Shown here piece by piece: positions 54,308-63,818 of a stretch of 64,000 nt of DNA. Source of the DNA: Neisseria dentiae. GTDB taxonomy: Bacteria > Pseudomonadota > Gammaproteobacteria > Burkholderiales > Neisseriaceae. The position numbers were made by a program, and so were the translations under genes. The stretch lies in NCBI RefSeq assembly GCF_014055005.1, contig NZ_CP059570.1, positions 2,356,001 through 2,420,000 on the forward strand, given 5' to 3'. The number at the start of each line of letters is the position of its first letter. Positions within the stretch are counted from its first letter, which is position 1. Under the pieces are notes generated by a model, which was not told the origin of the DNA, searched no databases, and saw only the letters and a list, made by a program, of their open reading frames with translations.

Positions 54308-54457
54308 ACGGCCGGATCCGATGCCGTACAGTGAATCAGCTTAAGAAGAAACTGAAATTACCGGTTTGACTATATTCCCGATTCCCGCAATGTTTTTCAG
54401 ACGGCCGCAACCGGCATCATCGGTTACAATGCCCCGTCCGCAACCGAAAGAACGCTT

Positions 54458-55189
54458 ATGAACCTTTACCGCAAACTGCCCGCACCGATGCTGCCCGAAG
54501 AAACCCGCCGCGAAATCCAGGCGCGCGAGTCGTATCATGTGTTGAAAATCATTTCAGAATTCGTCGAATCGGGCGAAGAGCTGCGCGCCATCCAGCCTGC
54601 CGTGAGCATTTACGGCAGCGCGCGCACGCCGGTGGACCACCCCGATTATCTGTTTACCGAGCGCTTGTCGCGAAAACTGTCCGACGCCGGTTTTTCGGTG
54701 ATTTCAGGCGGCGGCCCTGGCATCATGGAAGCGGCCAACAAAGGCGCGTTTGCCGGCAAAAGCCCCGCCGTGGGGCTGAACATCGTGCTGCCGCACGAGC
54801 AGCACGCCAACCCGTATCAGAATTTATCCATCAAATTCCAACATTTTTTTCCGCGCAAAGTGATGTTTGTGAAACACGCCGTGGCTTATGTGGTGATGCC
54901 CGGCGGCTTCGGCACGCTCGACGAACTGTTTGAAAGCCTCACCCTCGTGCAAACGGGCAAAACGCCCAGCCGCCCGATTATCCTGGTGGGCAAAACCTTC
55001 TGGCAGGGCATGATGGATTGGATCCGCGACCAACTGCTCGGCAACGGCATGATTTCCGAAAAAGATTTGGATCTGGTGCAGTTAATCGACGGTGAAGACG
55101 AAATCGTGGAACATATTTTCGCCCACTACGAAAACCGCCCCGACGGCCTGCTCGAGCCGCAAGACAACACTTGGGAGCTGGGGTTGTAA
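54458..55189 (+). CDS. LOG family protein (nucleoside 5'-monophosphate phosphoribohydrolase)
   Basis: A 243-residue Rossmann-fold protein with both lysine-decarboxylase-like/LOG motifs: GGGPGIMEAANKGA (about 89-102) and PGGFGTLDELFE (about 148-159). Members release the base from nucleotides, some making cytokinin-like compounds; older databases mislabel them lysine decarboxylases. A TACAAT lies about 35 bp before the start. It may be co-transcribed with murA, 182 bp downstream, though a separate TATAAT at 55303-55308 precedes murA. Confidence 0.9.
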   Translation: MNLYRKLPAPMLPEETRREIQARESYHVLKIISEFVESGEELRAIQPAVSIYGSARTPVDHPDYLFTERLSRKLSDAGFSVISGGGPGIMEAANKGAFAGKSPAVGLNIVLPHEQHANPYQNLSIKFQHFFPRKVMFVKHAVAYVVMPGGFGTLDELFESLTLVQTGKTPSRPIILVGKTFWQGMMDWIRDQLLGNGMISEKDLDLVQLIDGEDEIVEHIFAHYENRPDGLLEPQDNTWELGL

Positions 55190-55371
55190 CACAGGCGCTT
55201 TTGCGCAAGTGCAAACAACGCCGGAACCTTCCGCATTCAGGCCGTCTGAAACGCTTTACGCGCTGTTTGTCGAAAACCGCGCCGTGCATTTAAAAAATCT
55301 TTTATAATCGCCCGTTTACCGCAACACAACCCGCAGGCCGCCCGAAGCCTGCGTTTACCGAAAGAACCACT

Positions 55372-56622
<1,251 letters not shown>

Positions 56623-56636
56623 CCAGCCTGTTGATG

Positions 56637-56673
56637 GCAAAGGCCGTCTGAAAAGTTTTCAGACGGCCTTTGC
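56637..56673. terminator. Bidirectional uptake-sequence terminator
   Basis: GCAAAGGCCGTCTGAAAA pairs with its complement between the convergent ends of murA and the antiporter gene. Confidence 0.65.
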
Positions 56674-56697
56674 TTATTACCCGAAGAAGCGGAGCGT

Positions 56698-57777
56698 TTA
56701 CGGCACAATCACGGTGAACACATATGCCGCCAAACTCGTGAGCAGCACCACGCCGTAAAGCATATTGGTGCGGCCGTGGTTGAGCGAGAGCATCACGGTA
56801 AAAACCGAAAGTGCCAAGAGCACCATAGATTTCAAGTCCAAACCCAAAACCATATTGATGTCGAACAGCAGGCACACAATCACCACGGCGGGAATGGTCA
56901 GACCGATGCTGGCGAGCGCCGAACCCAAAGCCAAATTGATGCTGGTTTGCAGGCGGTTGCGGCGGGCGGCCTTGAGCGCGGCCAAACCTTCGGGCAAGAG
57001 CACCACGGCGGCGATAATCACGCCCACCAAGGCTTTGGGCGCGCCCAAGTCGGCCACAATGGCTTCAACGGCAGGCGAGAGCGCTTTGGCCAACAGCACC
57101 ACGATGCCCAGGCAGACAATCAAAAACGCCAAACTGGTGAGTGCCACTTTGGCCGAAGGCGGCTCGGCATGGTGGCTTTGGTCGTCATCGTCGGCAAGAA
57201 AATAATCGCGGTGGCGTATGGTTTGCACCATAATAAACGAGCTGTACAGCACCAGCGAGGCAACGGCCACAAATACGAGCTGCGCGGCGTTATAGGTGGG
57301 GCCTTCGGTGCTGGTGGTGAAGTTGGGCAACACCAGCGTGAGCGTGAGAATGGCCACCAGCGTAACCAGCGCGGTGGTGGCCGATTTCTGGCCGAAAAAC
57401 TGTTCGCGGTGCTTCAGGCCGCCGATTAGCAGGCAGCCGCCCAGAATACCGTTTAAAATCAGCATAATCGCGGCAAAAACCGTGTCGCGCGCGAGATAGG
57501 CGGCATTGTCGCCGCCGGCCACCATCAGCGACACAATCAGCGCCACTTCGATAACGGTAATCGCCAGCGCCAGAATAATCGTGCCGAAAGGTTCGCCGAC
57601 TTTGTGCGCCACCACTTCGGCGTGGTGCACCGCCGAGAGCACGCTGCCGATCAGCAAAACGCCGCCGCCGATTTGCAGCCAGCCGCTGTCTTTAATGCCG
57701 ATGAAATAAAGCCCCCAGGCCAAAACGGGAAGCGCGAGCGACCACCAGGGAAGTTGTGTGTGCGGGTGTGAAGCCAT
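56698..57777 (-). CDS. ChaA-type calcium/proton antiporter (CaCA superfamily)
   Basis: A 359-residue, about 11-TM transporter with the two CaCA alpha repeats: GEPFGTIILALAITVIEVALIVSLM (about 61-85) and LPEGLAALKAARRNRLQTSINLALGSALASIGLTIP (about 269-304), each with the acidic ion-binding residue. An acidic cytoplasmic loop (DDDDQSHHAE) separates the halves. It probably exports Ca2+ (and Na+/K+ in E. coli ChaA) in exchange for protons. Single gene. Confidence 0.9.
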   Translation of the reverse strand: MASHPHTQLPWWSLALPVLAWGLYFIGIKDSGWLQIGGGVLLIGSVLSAVHHAEVVAHKVGEPFGTIILALAITVIEVALIVSLMVAGGDNAAYLARDTVFAAIMLILNGILGGCLLIGGLKHREQFFGQKSATTALVTLVAILTLTLVLPNFTTSTEGPTYNAAQLVFVAVASLVLYSSFIMVQTIRHRDYFLADDDDQSHHAEPPSAKVALTSLAFLIVCLGIVVLLAKALSPAVEAIVADLGAPKALVGVIIAAVVLLPEGLAALKAARRNRLQTSINLALGSALASIGLTIPAVVIVCLLFDINMVLGLDLKSMVLLALSVFTVMLSLNHGRTNMLYGVVLLTSLAAYVFTVIVP

Positions 57778-58096
57778 AAATAACGGATATCCTGTTAGAA
57801 TGAAAATATGTGGAAAAGCCGCATATTATAACGGGCAACGGCCTATTTTTCATAAACTTATCAAACAAGCGCCATGCCGCCGTTTGCATTTTCCAACGAT
57901 TTTTCAAACGCTGCGCGTTGCGGCCGTCTGAAAGCCGAAACCTATGTAAGCCGATCAGGCCGTCTGAAATACCCAACTGCCGTCAAGTCCGAGCATGGCG
58001 CAGATGCAGACTTGAATTTTTCAAAGGTTTCAATCTGCCAATCACGGCTGTGCTTATGTTATAAACGTATTTCGTCCGACAACCACCGTTTTGCTT
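57778..58096. other. Intergenic region between divergent antiporter and BenE genes
   Basis: 319 bp holding two uptake sequences and degenerate REP-like sequence near 57980-58005. No gene or convincing promoter seen. Confidence 0.5.
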
Positions 58097-59260
58097 ATGC
58101 CCAAGCTTGCCGATTTTTCCGCCTCCCATTTTGCCGCCGCCGTTGCCGCGTTTTTGGTGTCTTACGGCAGCAGCGCGGTGATTATTTACCAAGCCGCGCT
58201 GGCATTCGGCGCATCACCCGCACAAGTTGTGTCGTGGTTTACCGCGCTGGCGCTGGTGTGCGGCGTGCTGACTTTGGCTTTGAGCCTGCGCTACAAAACA
58301 CCCGTGATGATTGCCTGGTGCACGCCCGGCGCGGCGGTGCTGGCGGGTCTGGAAGGCATCATGCTGAACGATGCGGTGGCGGGCTTTATGGCGGCGGCGG
58401 CGGCGATGTGGCTGGTGTCGGCGTTCGGCTGGTTCGACCGCCTGGTGCGTATGATTCCCGCCCCGCTGGCGGCGGCGATGCTGGCGGGCATATTGATTAA
58501 TTTCGGCAGCCGCGTGTTCGGCGCCATGGGCAGCCAAACGGCTCTGGTGCTGATTATGCTGGCGGTGTTTTTCTTAACCAAAATCCGCCTGCCGCGTTAC
58601 AGCATCCTGCTGATGTTGGCGGCGGGCTTCGGCTATGCGGCATGGGCGGGGCTGATCGACTGGTCGCGGCTGGTTTGGCGCAACCCCGTGTTGGAATGGG
58701 TTAGCCCCGGGCTGCATTTGGGGCATATCGTCAGCGTGGCCGTGCCGCTGTTTATCGCTTCGCTGGCCACGCAAAACGTGCCGGGCATGGCTATTTTGCG
58801 CAGCTACGGCTACCAAACCCCCGCCCGCCCGCTGGTGGAAAGCAGCGCCGCCGCTTCGTTGCTGGCCGCGCCCTTCGGCGCATTTATGGTGAATCTGGCC
58901 GCCATCAGCGCCGCCATCTGCATGGGCAGCGATGTGGATAAAAAGCCCGAACGGCGCTATCTGGCCACCGTTCTGCTGGGCGTGATTTACCTGCTGATGG
59001 CCGCTGCCGGCGGCGTAACCGTGGCTATGTTCACCGCCCTGCCCGCCGAACTGATGGTGGCGCTGGCCGGCATCGCCGTATTCGGCACCCTGCAAGCCAA
59101 CCTCGCCGCCGCCTGGCAGCACGAAAGCTCGCGCGAAGCGGCATTGGTAACGCTGCTGGCTTCCGCATCGGGCATGACGCTCTTGGGCATAGGCAGCGCA
59201 TTCTGGGGGCTGGTGCTGGGTTTGGCGGTTTACCATCTGAATCTGAAAACGGCGAAATAA
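58097..59260 (+). CDS. BenE family benzoate/H+ transporter
   Basis: A 387-residue polytopic protein (about 12 membrane segments) of the BenE family, distantly related to nucleobase transporters. Family segments include FLVSYGSSAVIIYQAALAFGAS, TPVMIAWCTPGAAVL, PLFIASLATQNVPGMAILRSYGY and GAFMVNLAAISAAICMG. I use the ATG at 58097; a TTG two codons earlier is open. The substrate is probably benzoate or another aromatic acid. No catabolic genes lie nearby, and an AAHS transporter occurs at the other end of the window. Confidence 0.9.
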   Translation: MPKLADFSASHFAAAVAAFLVSYGSSAVIIYQAALAFGASPAQVVSWFTALALVCGVLTLALSLRYKTPVMIAWCTPGAAVLAGLEGIMLNDAVAGFMAAAAAMWLVSAFGWFDRLVRMIPAPLAAAMLAGILINFGSRVFGAMGSQTALVLIMLAVFFLTKIRLPRYSILLMLAAGFGYAAWAGLIDWSRLVWRNPVLEWVSPGLHLGHIVSVAVPLFIASLATQNVPGMAILRSYGYQTPARPLVESSAAASLLAAPFGAFMVNLAAISAAICMGSDVDKKPERRYLATVLLGVIYLLMAAAGGVTVAMFTALPAELMVALAGIAVFGTLQANLAAAWQHESSREAALVTLLASASGMTLLGIGSAFWGLVLGLAVYHLNLKTAK

Positions 59261-59325
59261 CATAACCAGGCAATGGTTTTCAGGCCGTCTGAAATCACCT
59301 GCTTACGTCATAAATACCCTGTTCG

Positions 59326-59404
59326 CGTCATACTCGGGCTTGACCCGAGTATCTTTTTGTTCCGTAAAAAATAACAGATATTCGGATCAAGCCCGGGCTT
59401 GACG
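59326..59404. repeat. Paired REP-like palindromes
   Basis: An inverted pair of the ACTCGGGCTTGACCCGAGT unit, the right copy partly decayed. It lies between the convergent benE-type and rsgA genes, followed by an uptake-sequence hairpin at 59441-59470 that can terminate both. Confidence 0.7.
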
Positions 59405-59501
59405 GAACGGATACCAAATAAGCGGTTCAACTATGTATCCAGGCCGTCTGAAAATTTTTCAGACGGCCTTAAGTTTTTCATTCAAAGATATCCCGCAAGC
59501 C

Positions 59502-60368
59502 CTAACGCAACAGCTCGTCGGTAATCCGCTGCAAAAACGCCAGCCGTGCTTCGCGGATTTCGCCCGCTTCGGCGGCGCTTTTCACGGCGCAGCCCGGCTC
59601 GGCGCGGTGGGTGCAGTTGTGGAAGCGGCATTGCCCCGCCAGATGGCGCAGGTCGGGGAAATAGCGCAGCAATTGCGCCGCGTCCAGATGGTGCAGGCCG
59701 AACTCTTGCAGGCCGGGCGAATCAATCAGCTTGGTTTCTTCATTCAAATCATACAATTGGGCGTGTGTTGTGGTGTGTTTGCCCGAATCGAGCGCGGTGG
59801 AAATTTCGCCCACGCGCGCGGCATCGCTGCCCAACAGCGCGTTGGTGAGCGTGGATTTGCCCATGCCGCTCTGCCCCAGAAAAATATTGGTGTGCCCCTG
59901 CATCAGCGGCCTGAGGTTGTTAGCGTTATCGAGTGCGCAGGTTTCGATAACGGGATAACCCAATGATTCGTAAAAACTTAATTTCTCCCGCCAAGCCGCC
60001 GTTTCGGGCAGGTCGGCTTTATTCGCCACCACCACCGCACCGATGCCCGCCGCTTCCGCCGCCAGCAGCGCCCGTTGCAGCAGCAGCTCGTTGGGGGCGG
60101 GCACGGCGGCAGTTACGATAAACAACTTGTCCACATTGGCGGCAATCAGCTTGGTTTTCCAAGCGTCCTGCCGGTAGAGCAGGCTTTGGCGCGGCAGATA
60201 ATCTTCGATTACCGCCTGCTCGCTGTTGACGGGGCTGATGCGCACCCAATCGCCGCAGGCAAAATCCACCCGTTTTTTACGGGTAGTGGCATCGAAAACG
60301 GCGCCGGCCGGCGTGCGCACGATAAAACGGCGGCCGTAGCTGGCGGTGATTTGGGCGGTGTCGGGCAT
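59502..60368 (-). CDS. rsgA: Ribosome small subunit-dependent GTPase RsgA
   Basis: A 288-residue GTPase that helps mature the 30S subunit. It has an N-terminal OB fold (about 5-65), then a circularly permuted G domain in the order G4 NKAD (116-119), G1 GQSGMGKS (165-172), G3 DSPG (216-219). The C-terminal zinc site uses C247, C252, H254 and C260. Complete. Confidence 0.96.
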   Translation of the reverse strand: MPDTAQITASYGRRFIVRTPAGAVFDATTRKKRVDFACGDWVRISPVNSEQAVIEDYLPRQSLLYRQDAWKTKLIAANVDKLFIVTAAVPAPNELLLQRALLAAEAAGIGAVVVANKADLPETAAWREKLSFYESLGYPVIETCALDNANNLRPLMQGHTNIFLGQSGMGKSTLTNALLGSDAARVGEISTALDSGKHTTTHAQLYDLNEETKLIDSPGLQEFGLHHLDAAQLLRYFPDLRHLAGQCRFHNCTHRAEPGCAVKSAAEAGEIREARLAFLQRITDELLR

Positions 60369-60579
60369 AAAATCGGGCAGGCAGAAATAAAAACTATTTT
60401 ACAGGATTATCCAGGCCGTCTGAAAAGCAGAAGCTTCAGGCCACAACCTATTATAATTACCCAATCAATCTAAGAATATATTTTTTAATTAAATTTCAAC
60501 TTATTATATAAAATAATCAAATCTACACGGCCTTAGCCTATACGGCTTTGATCGGAAACTGATGGTGAAGGAAAATCTT

Positions 60580-61218
60580 ATGAACGATAAAAAGCATAGC
60601 CTGAAAAAGATACTGGCCGCTTTACTGATTATTTTGCCTCTGGCAGGCTGCTCCCAAGCACCGAAAGAAGTTGACGGCCAACCCGTAAGAGTGGTTGATA
60701 CATATCTTCGCCAACTATTGGAAATCAATACTGATAAAGAGCAGCAGCTTTATTTCCGTTTCAAAAGGCAGCCCGATCCAAAAGAAGATTCCTATATCAT
60801 CAGTGCCGTTGCTGTTCTACCATCGGTACTGCCTGACTCAGCATTACCTGATGATAAAAAATATTGGCTTTTAAATGATAAATTAGTCAAAGATAAAAAG
60901 ATGTCTTTTGAGCTTGAACTAACCTATTATGGAAAAGACGGAAAAGCCCAACCTGTTGGGTTGTGGCAGTATCCGGAGATTGGTACTTTACTGAAAGGCG
61001 AACCGTATACCGGTAAAAAACGGTTTGAAGGGGTTTTCCGTGCTTCACGTTCACACGGATTAGAAGAGGGTTATAACGGCAGAATGAACGGTTTAGCCAT
61101 TTTTAATCCGCTGGAAAAAGGTGGCTATTACCACCTCTCTATCCGGGCTTTGCAGGATTACCGTAATTATCCCAAAATGAAACTGGCGGTCGATATTGCC
61201 CCAGTAGTGGCAAAATAA
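60580..61218 (+). CDS. Lipoprotein of the tandem array, member 1 (divergent)
   Basis: A 212-residue predicted lipoprotein (start at 60580, AAGGAA upstream; lipobox LAGC, Cys24). After the signal it shares the array's layout: VDGQPVRVVDTYLRQLLEINTDKEQQLYFRFK, a variable middle, and an ending in GGYYHLSIRALQDYRNYPKMKLAVDI. It is clearly homologous to the three downstream lipoproteins but much diverged. It is AT-richer than the housekeeping genes. Probably periplasmic; an immunity-type role is inferred only from the neighbouring effector-like stubs. Confidence 0.75.
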   Translation: MNDKKHSLKKILAALLIILPLAGCSQAPKEVDGQPVRVVDTYLRQLLEINTDKEQQLYFRFKRQPDPKEDSYIISAVAVLPSVLPDSALPDDKKYWLLNDKLVKDKKMSFELELTYYGKDGKAQPVGLWQYPEIGTLLKGEPYTGKKRFEGVFRASRSHGLEEGYNGRMNGLAIFNPLEKGGYYHLSIRALQDYRNYPKMKLAVDIAPVVAK

Positions 61219-61236
61219 TTTTTAAAAGGAAGCAAA

Positions 61237-61323
61237 ATGGGCAATAAAACCTATACATTAACAGTTTATCTTGCCGCTCCGGGCACGCCTTTGTTTGACG
61301 ATAAAACGGGTTGGGGAGAATAG
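61237..61323 (+). pseudogene. Effector-like N-terminal stub 1
   Basis: A 28-codon frame with a good ribosome site (AAAAGGAAG), reading MGNKTYTLTVYLAAPGTPLF then DDKTGWGE and a stop. It matches the first 20 residues of the open copy at 63819 (KYTVTVYAAAPGTPLF). The rest of the gene is missing, and the stop falls at the ribosome site of the next lipoprotein gene. Confidence 0.7.
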
Positions 61324-61328
61324 TTATT

Positions 61329-62006
61329 ATGAAACTTATGCTGAAATGTGGGCTGGTATTGCTGTCGGGGATATTGGCCGCCTGCCAAAAAACACCGCAG
61401 GAACTGCCCCCGATGTATGTTGACGGCCAAACCGTGCATACCGTGCCTTTTTACCAGCCCTTGGAGATTAATCCCGATAAAGAGCAGACGTTTTATTTCC
61501 GCTTTAAAAAGCCGCAGGATATCGGCACGACCGTTACCGTTTTTGCCTCCCCTATTTTCCCATCGTATTTTGACAAAAACGGAGACATTCCCGAATATCT
61601 GCCGTATAAGCATTTGGACAGAAAGCTGATTGACGAAAAAAGGCTGAAGTTCAAACTGGTGCTGCGGCATTATGACGACAACGGCAAAGAAACCGCCGTA
61701 GGTTTGCGGGAAGGAAGCGACATCAGTTACGTCTACTACCAATTGCAGCAACAGCGGCAGGACAAAAGCAAGCCCGCGCGCTTTGAAAGCGATGAACAGT
61801 ATTTTGATGCTACCAGCCCGAATACCCGTGATACACGGCAGGTAAAGGGGGAAACTTATCTGGTTAGCAATATCATTGTTGCCAGTTTCCTCATACAGGA
61901 ACAGGGCGGCTATTACAAGCTGATGGTTACGCCTTTGCAGCAATATCCCGATTATCCCGAACTGAGTATGGATATCCGCGTTACTTGGCCGTCAAAAGGC
62001 AAATAA
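61329..62006 (+). CDS. Lipoprotein of the tandem array, member 2
   Basis: A 225-residue predicted lipoprotein (lipobox LAAC, Cys19), start at the ATG at 61329 with GGGAGA upstream. Blocks nearly identical to members 3 and 4 are: ELPPMYVDGQ, VHTVPFYQPLEINPDKEQ, FYFRFKKPQD, RLKFKLVLRHYDDNGKETAVGL, QDKSKPARFESDEQYF, and GGYYKLMVTPLQQYP. Variable residues cluster between them (about 70-95 and 165-185). The fold is not one I recognise with confidence; it may belong to a DUF5625-like lipoprotein group. No transmembrane segment beyond the signal. Confidence 0.8.
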   Translation: MKLMLKCGLVLLSGILAACQKTPQELPPMYVDGQTVHTVPFYQPLEINPDKEQTFYFRFKKPQDIGTTVTVFASPIFPSYFDKNGDIPEYLPYKHLDRKLIDEKRLKFKLVLRHYDDNGKETAVGLREGSDISYVYYQLQQQRQDKSKPARFESDEQYFDATSPNTRDTRQVKGETYLVSNIIVASFLIQEQGGYYKLMVTPLQQYPDYPELSMDIRVTWPSKGK

Positions 62007-62033
62007 TGTAATTTTTATAGAAAGGAAATGAAA

Positions 62034-62093
62034 ATGAGCAGCAAAAAATACACAGTAACCGTTTATACAAACGCCCATAATCATGCCGTCTGA
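62034..62093 (+). pseudogene. Effector-like N-terminal stub 2, ended by an uptake sequence
   Basis: 19 codons, MSSKKYTVTVYTNAHNHAV then TGA. The TGA is part of the uptake sequence ATGCCGTCTGAA (here AT-type), which begins an inverted pair ending at 62115. The ribosome site AAAGGAAAT is intact. The reading frame matches the N-terminus of the open copy at 63819 for 11 residues, then is replaced. Confidence 0.7.
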
Positions 62094-62142
62094 AAAACCG
62101 GCACTTTCAGACGGCCTCCTTAAAAATCCATAAAAGCCAATC

Positions 62143-62956
62143 ATGATGACCCGTAAAAAATCCAAGCTGAAACGCGCATTGTCCTGTTTGCTGCTGATGC
62201 TGCCGCTGGCGGCCTGCCAAAAAAAAACGCAGGAACTGCCCCCGATGTATGTCGACGGCCAAACCGTGCATACCGTGCCTTTTTATCAACCTTTGGAGAT
62301 TAATCCCGATAAAGAGCAGACGTTTTATTTCCGCTTTAAAAAGCCGCAGGATATGGGACAGGCAATTACCGTTTTGGCCGTACCAGTTTTCCCTCATTAT
62401 CTTGATGATAATGCTAAGGCCATTCCCGAATACCAAGAATATGAAGATTTGGACAGTAAGCTGATTGATGATAAAAGGTTGAAGTTCAAACTTGTGATGC
62501 GGCATTATGACAACAACGGCAAAGAAACCGCTGTCGGTTTGAGGGAAGGAAGCGATGTTGATTATATCTACTATTATTTGCAGCAGCAGAGGCAGGATAA
62601 AAGCAAGCCTGCGCGTTTTGAAAGTAGTGAGCAGTATTTTAATGCAATAGGTATTAACACTCGTGATGCACGGCAGATAAATGGAAAATGGTATCTAGCC
62701 AATAAACTAACTGTGGCCAGTTTTCCTGTCCAAGAAAAAGGTGGCTATTATAGTGGATTAAAATAAGAATGCCGAAGTAGGGTAAAACGATTCTTTAGCA
62801 TATCGCCCAATTGCAAGTTTGAATGCAGTTATTTCATTTCGGAGTTTTTATTTGAATTCACTATACAAACTGGTGATTACCCCTATGCAACAGTATCCCG
62901 ATTATCCCGAACTAAATCTGGATATTGGTGTCAGTTGGCCTGCAAGAGGCAAGTAA
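62143..62956 (+). pseudogene. Lipoprotein of the tandem array, member 3, broken by a MITE
   Basis: Starts MMTRKKSKLKRALSCLLLML with lipobox LAAC (Cys25). The frame is intact to GGYY, where a MITE (62749-62865) is inserted. The reading now ends SGLK-stop at 62766 (207 residues). Beyond the element the sequence resumes exactly in the old frame as KLVITPMQQYPDYPELNLDIGVSWPARGK to a stop at 62956. Removing the element with one TA copy restores a full-length gene of about 232 residues. The truncated form lacks the last strands and is probably inactive. Confidence 0.88.
62749..62865 (+). mobile_element. 117-bp Correia-ended MITE, copy 3, inside a lipoprotein gene
   Basis: TAGTGGATT...TTCACTA flanked by TA on both sides (62749-62750 and 62864-62865). 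The interrupted codon is TA|C of Tyr in GGYYKL, so the target was a TA dinucleotide duplicated on insertion. It reads as identical to copies 1 and 2. Confidence 0.92.
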
Positions 62957-62983
62957 TTCAATTTTTACAGAAAGGAAATGAAA

Positions 62984-63043
62984 ATGAGCAGCAAAAGATA
63001 TACTGTAACCGTTTATGCGGCCGCCCATAATCATGCCGTCTGA
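62984..63043 (+). pseudogene. Effector-like N-terminal stub 3, ended by an uptake sequence
   Basis: 19 codons, MSSKRYTVTVYAAAHNHAV then TGA, again supplied by ATGCCGTCTGAA. It has the same structure as stub 2 and the same ribosome site, so the stub-lipoprotein unit was duplicated as a block. Confidence 0.7.
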
Positions 63044-63092
63044 AAAACCAAAACTTTCAGACAGCCGCCATAAAAATCGATAAAAGGCAATC

Positions 63093-63791
63093 ATGATGAA
63101 CTTTAAAAAATCCAATCTGAAACGCGTAGCGTCCTGTTTGCTGCTGATGCTGCCGCTGGCCGCCTGCCAAAAAACACCGCAGGAACTGCCCCCTATGTAT
63201 GTTGACGGCCAACCCGTCCATACCGTGCCGTTCTACCAGCCCTTGGAAATCAATCCCGATAAGGAGCAGGTGTTTTATTTCCGCTTTAAAAAGCCGCAGG
63301 ATATGGGAAAAACCGTCAGCGTTTTTGCCTCCCCTATTTTTCCAAATTCTCTTGATAATAATAGCAAGCCTATTCCCGAATATCAGAAATATGATGAATT
63401 GGATAGAAAGCTGATTGACGAAAAAAGGCTGAAGTTCAAACTGGTGCTGCGGCATTATGACGACAACGGCAAAGAAACCGCCGTAGGTTTGAGGGAAGGC
63501 GGCAGCCTTGATTATGTGTACTATCATTTGCAGCAGAACAGGCAGGACAAAAGCAAGCCCGCGCGCTTTGAAAGCGATGAGCAGTATTTTGTTGCCGACT
63601 ATCGCGACACCCGTGATACGCGGCAGGTCAAGGGCGAAACTTATCTGGCTCATAACGTCATCGCCGCCAGTTTCCCCGTGCAAGAGCAGGGCGGTTATTA
63701 CAAGCTGATGGTTACGCCTTTGCAGCAATACCCCGAGTATCCCGAACTGAGTATGGACATCGGCGTTGATTGGCCGTCCGAACCTAAATAA
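63093..63791 (+). CDS. Lipoprotein of the tandem array, member 4
   Basis: A 232-residue predicted lipoprotein (MMNFKKSNLKRVASCLLLML, lipobox LAAC, Cys25). It is closest to members 2 and 3 and intact, ending QQYPEYPELSMDIGVDWPSEPK. It lies directly upstream of the only open effector-like copy, so it is the most likely current partner of that protein. Confidence 0.8.
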   Translation: MMNFKKSNLKRVASCLLLMLPLAACQKTPQELPPMYVDGQPVHTVPFYQPLEINPDKEQVFYFRFKKPQDMGKTVSVFASPIFPNSLDNNSKPIPEYQKYDELDRKLIDEKRLKFKLVLRHYDDNGKETAVGLREGGSLDYVYYHLQQNRQDKSKPARFESDEQYFVADYRDTRDTRQVKGETYLAHNVIAASFPVQEQGGYYKLMVTPLQQYPEYPELSMDIGVDWPSEPK

Positions 63792-63818
63792 TCTGATTTT
63801 TTACAGAGAGGAAATGAA

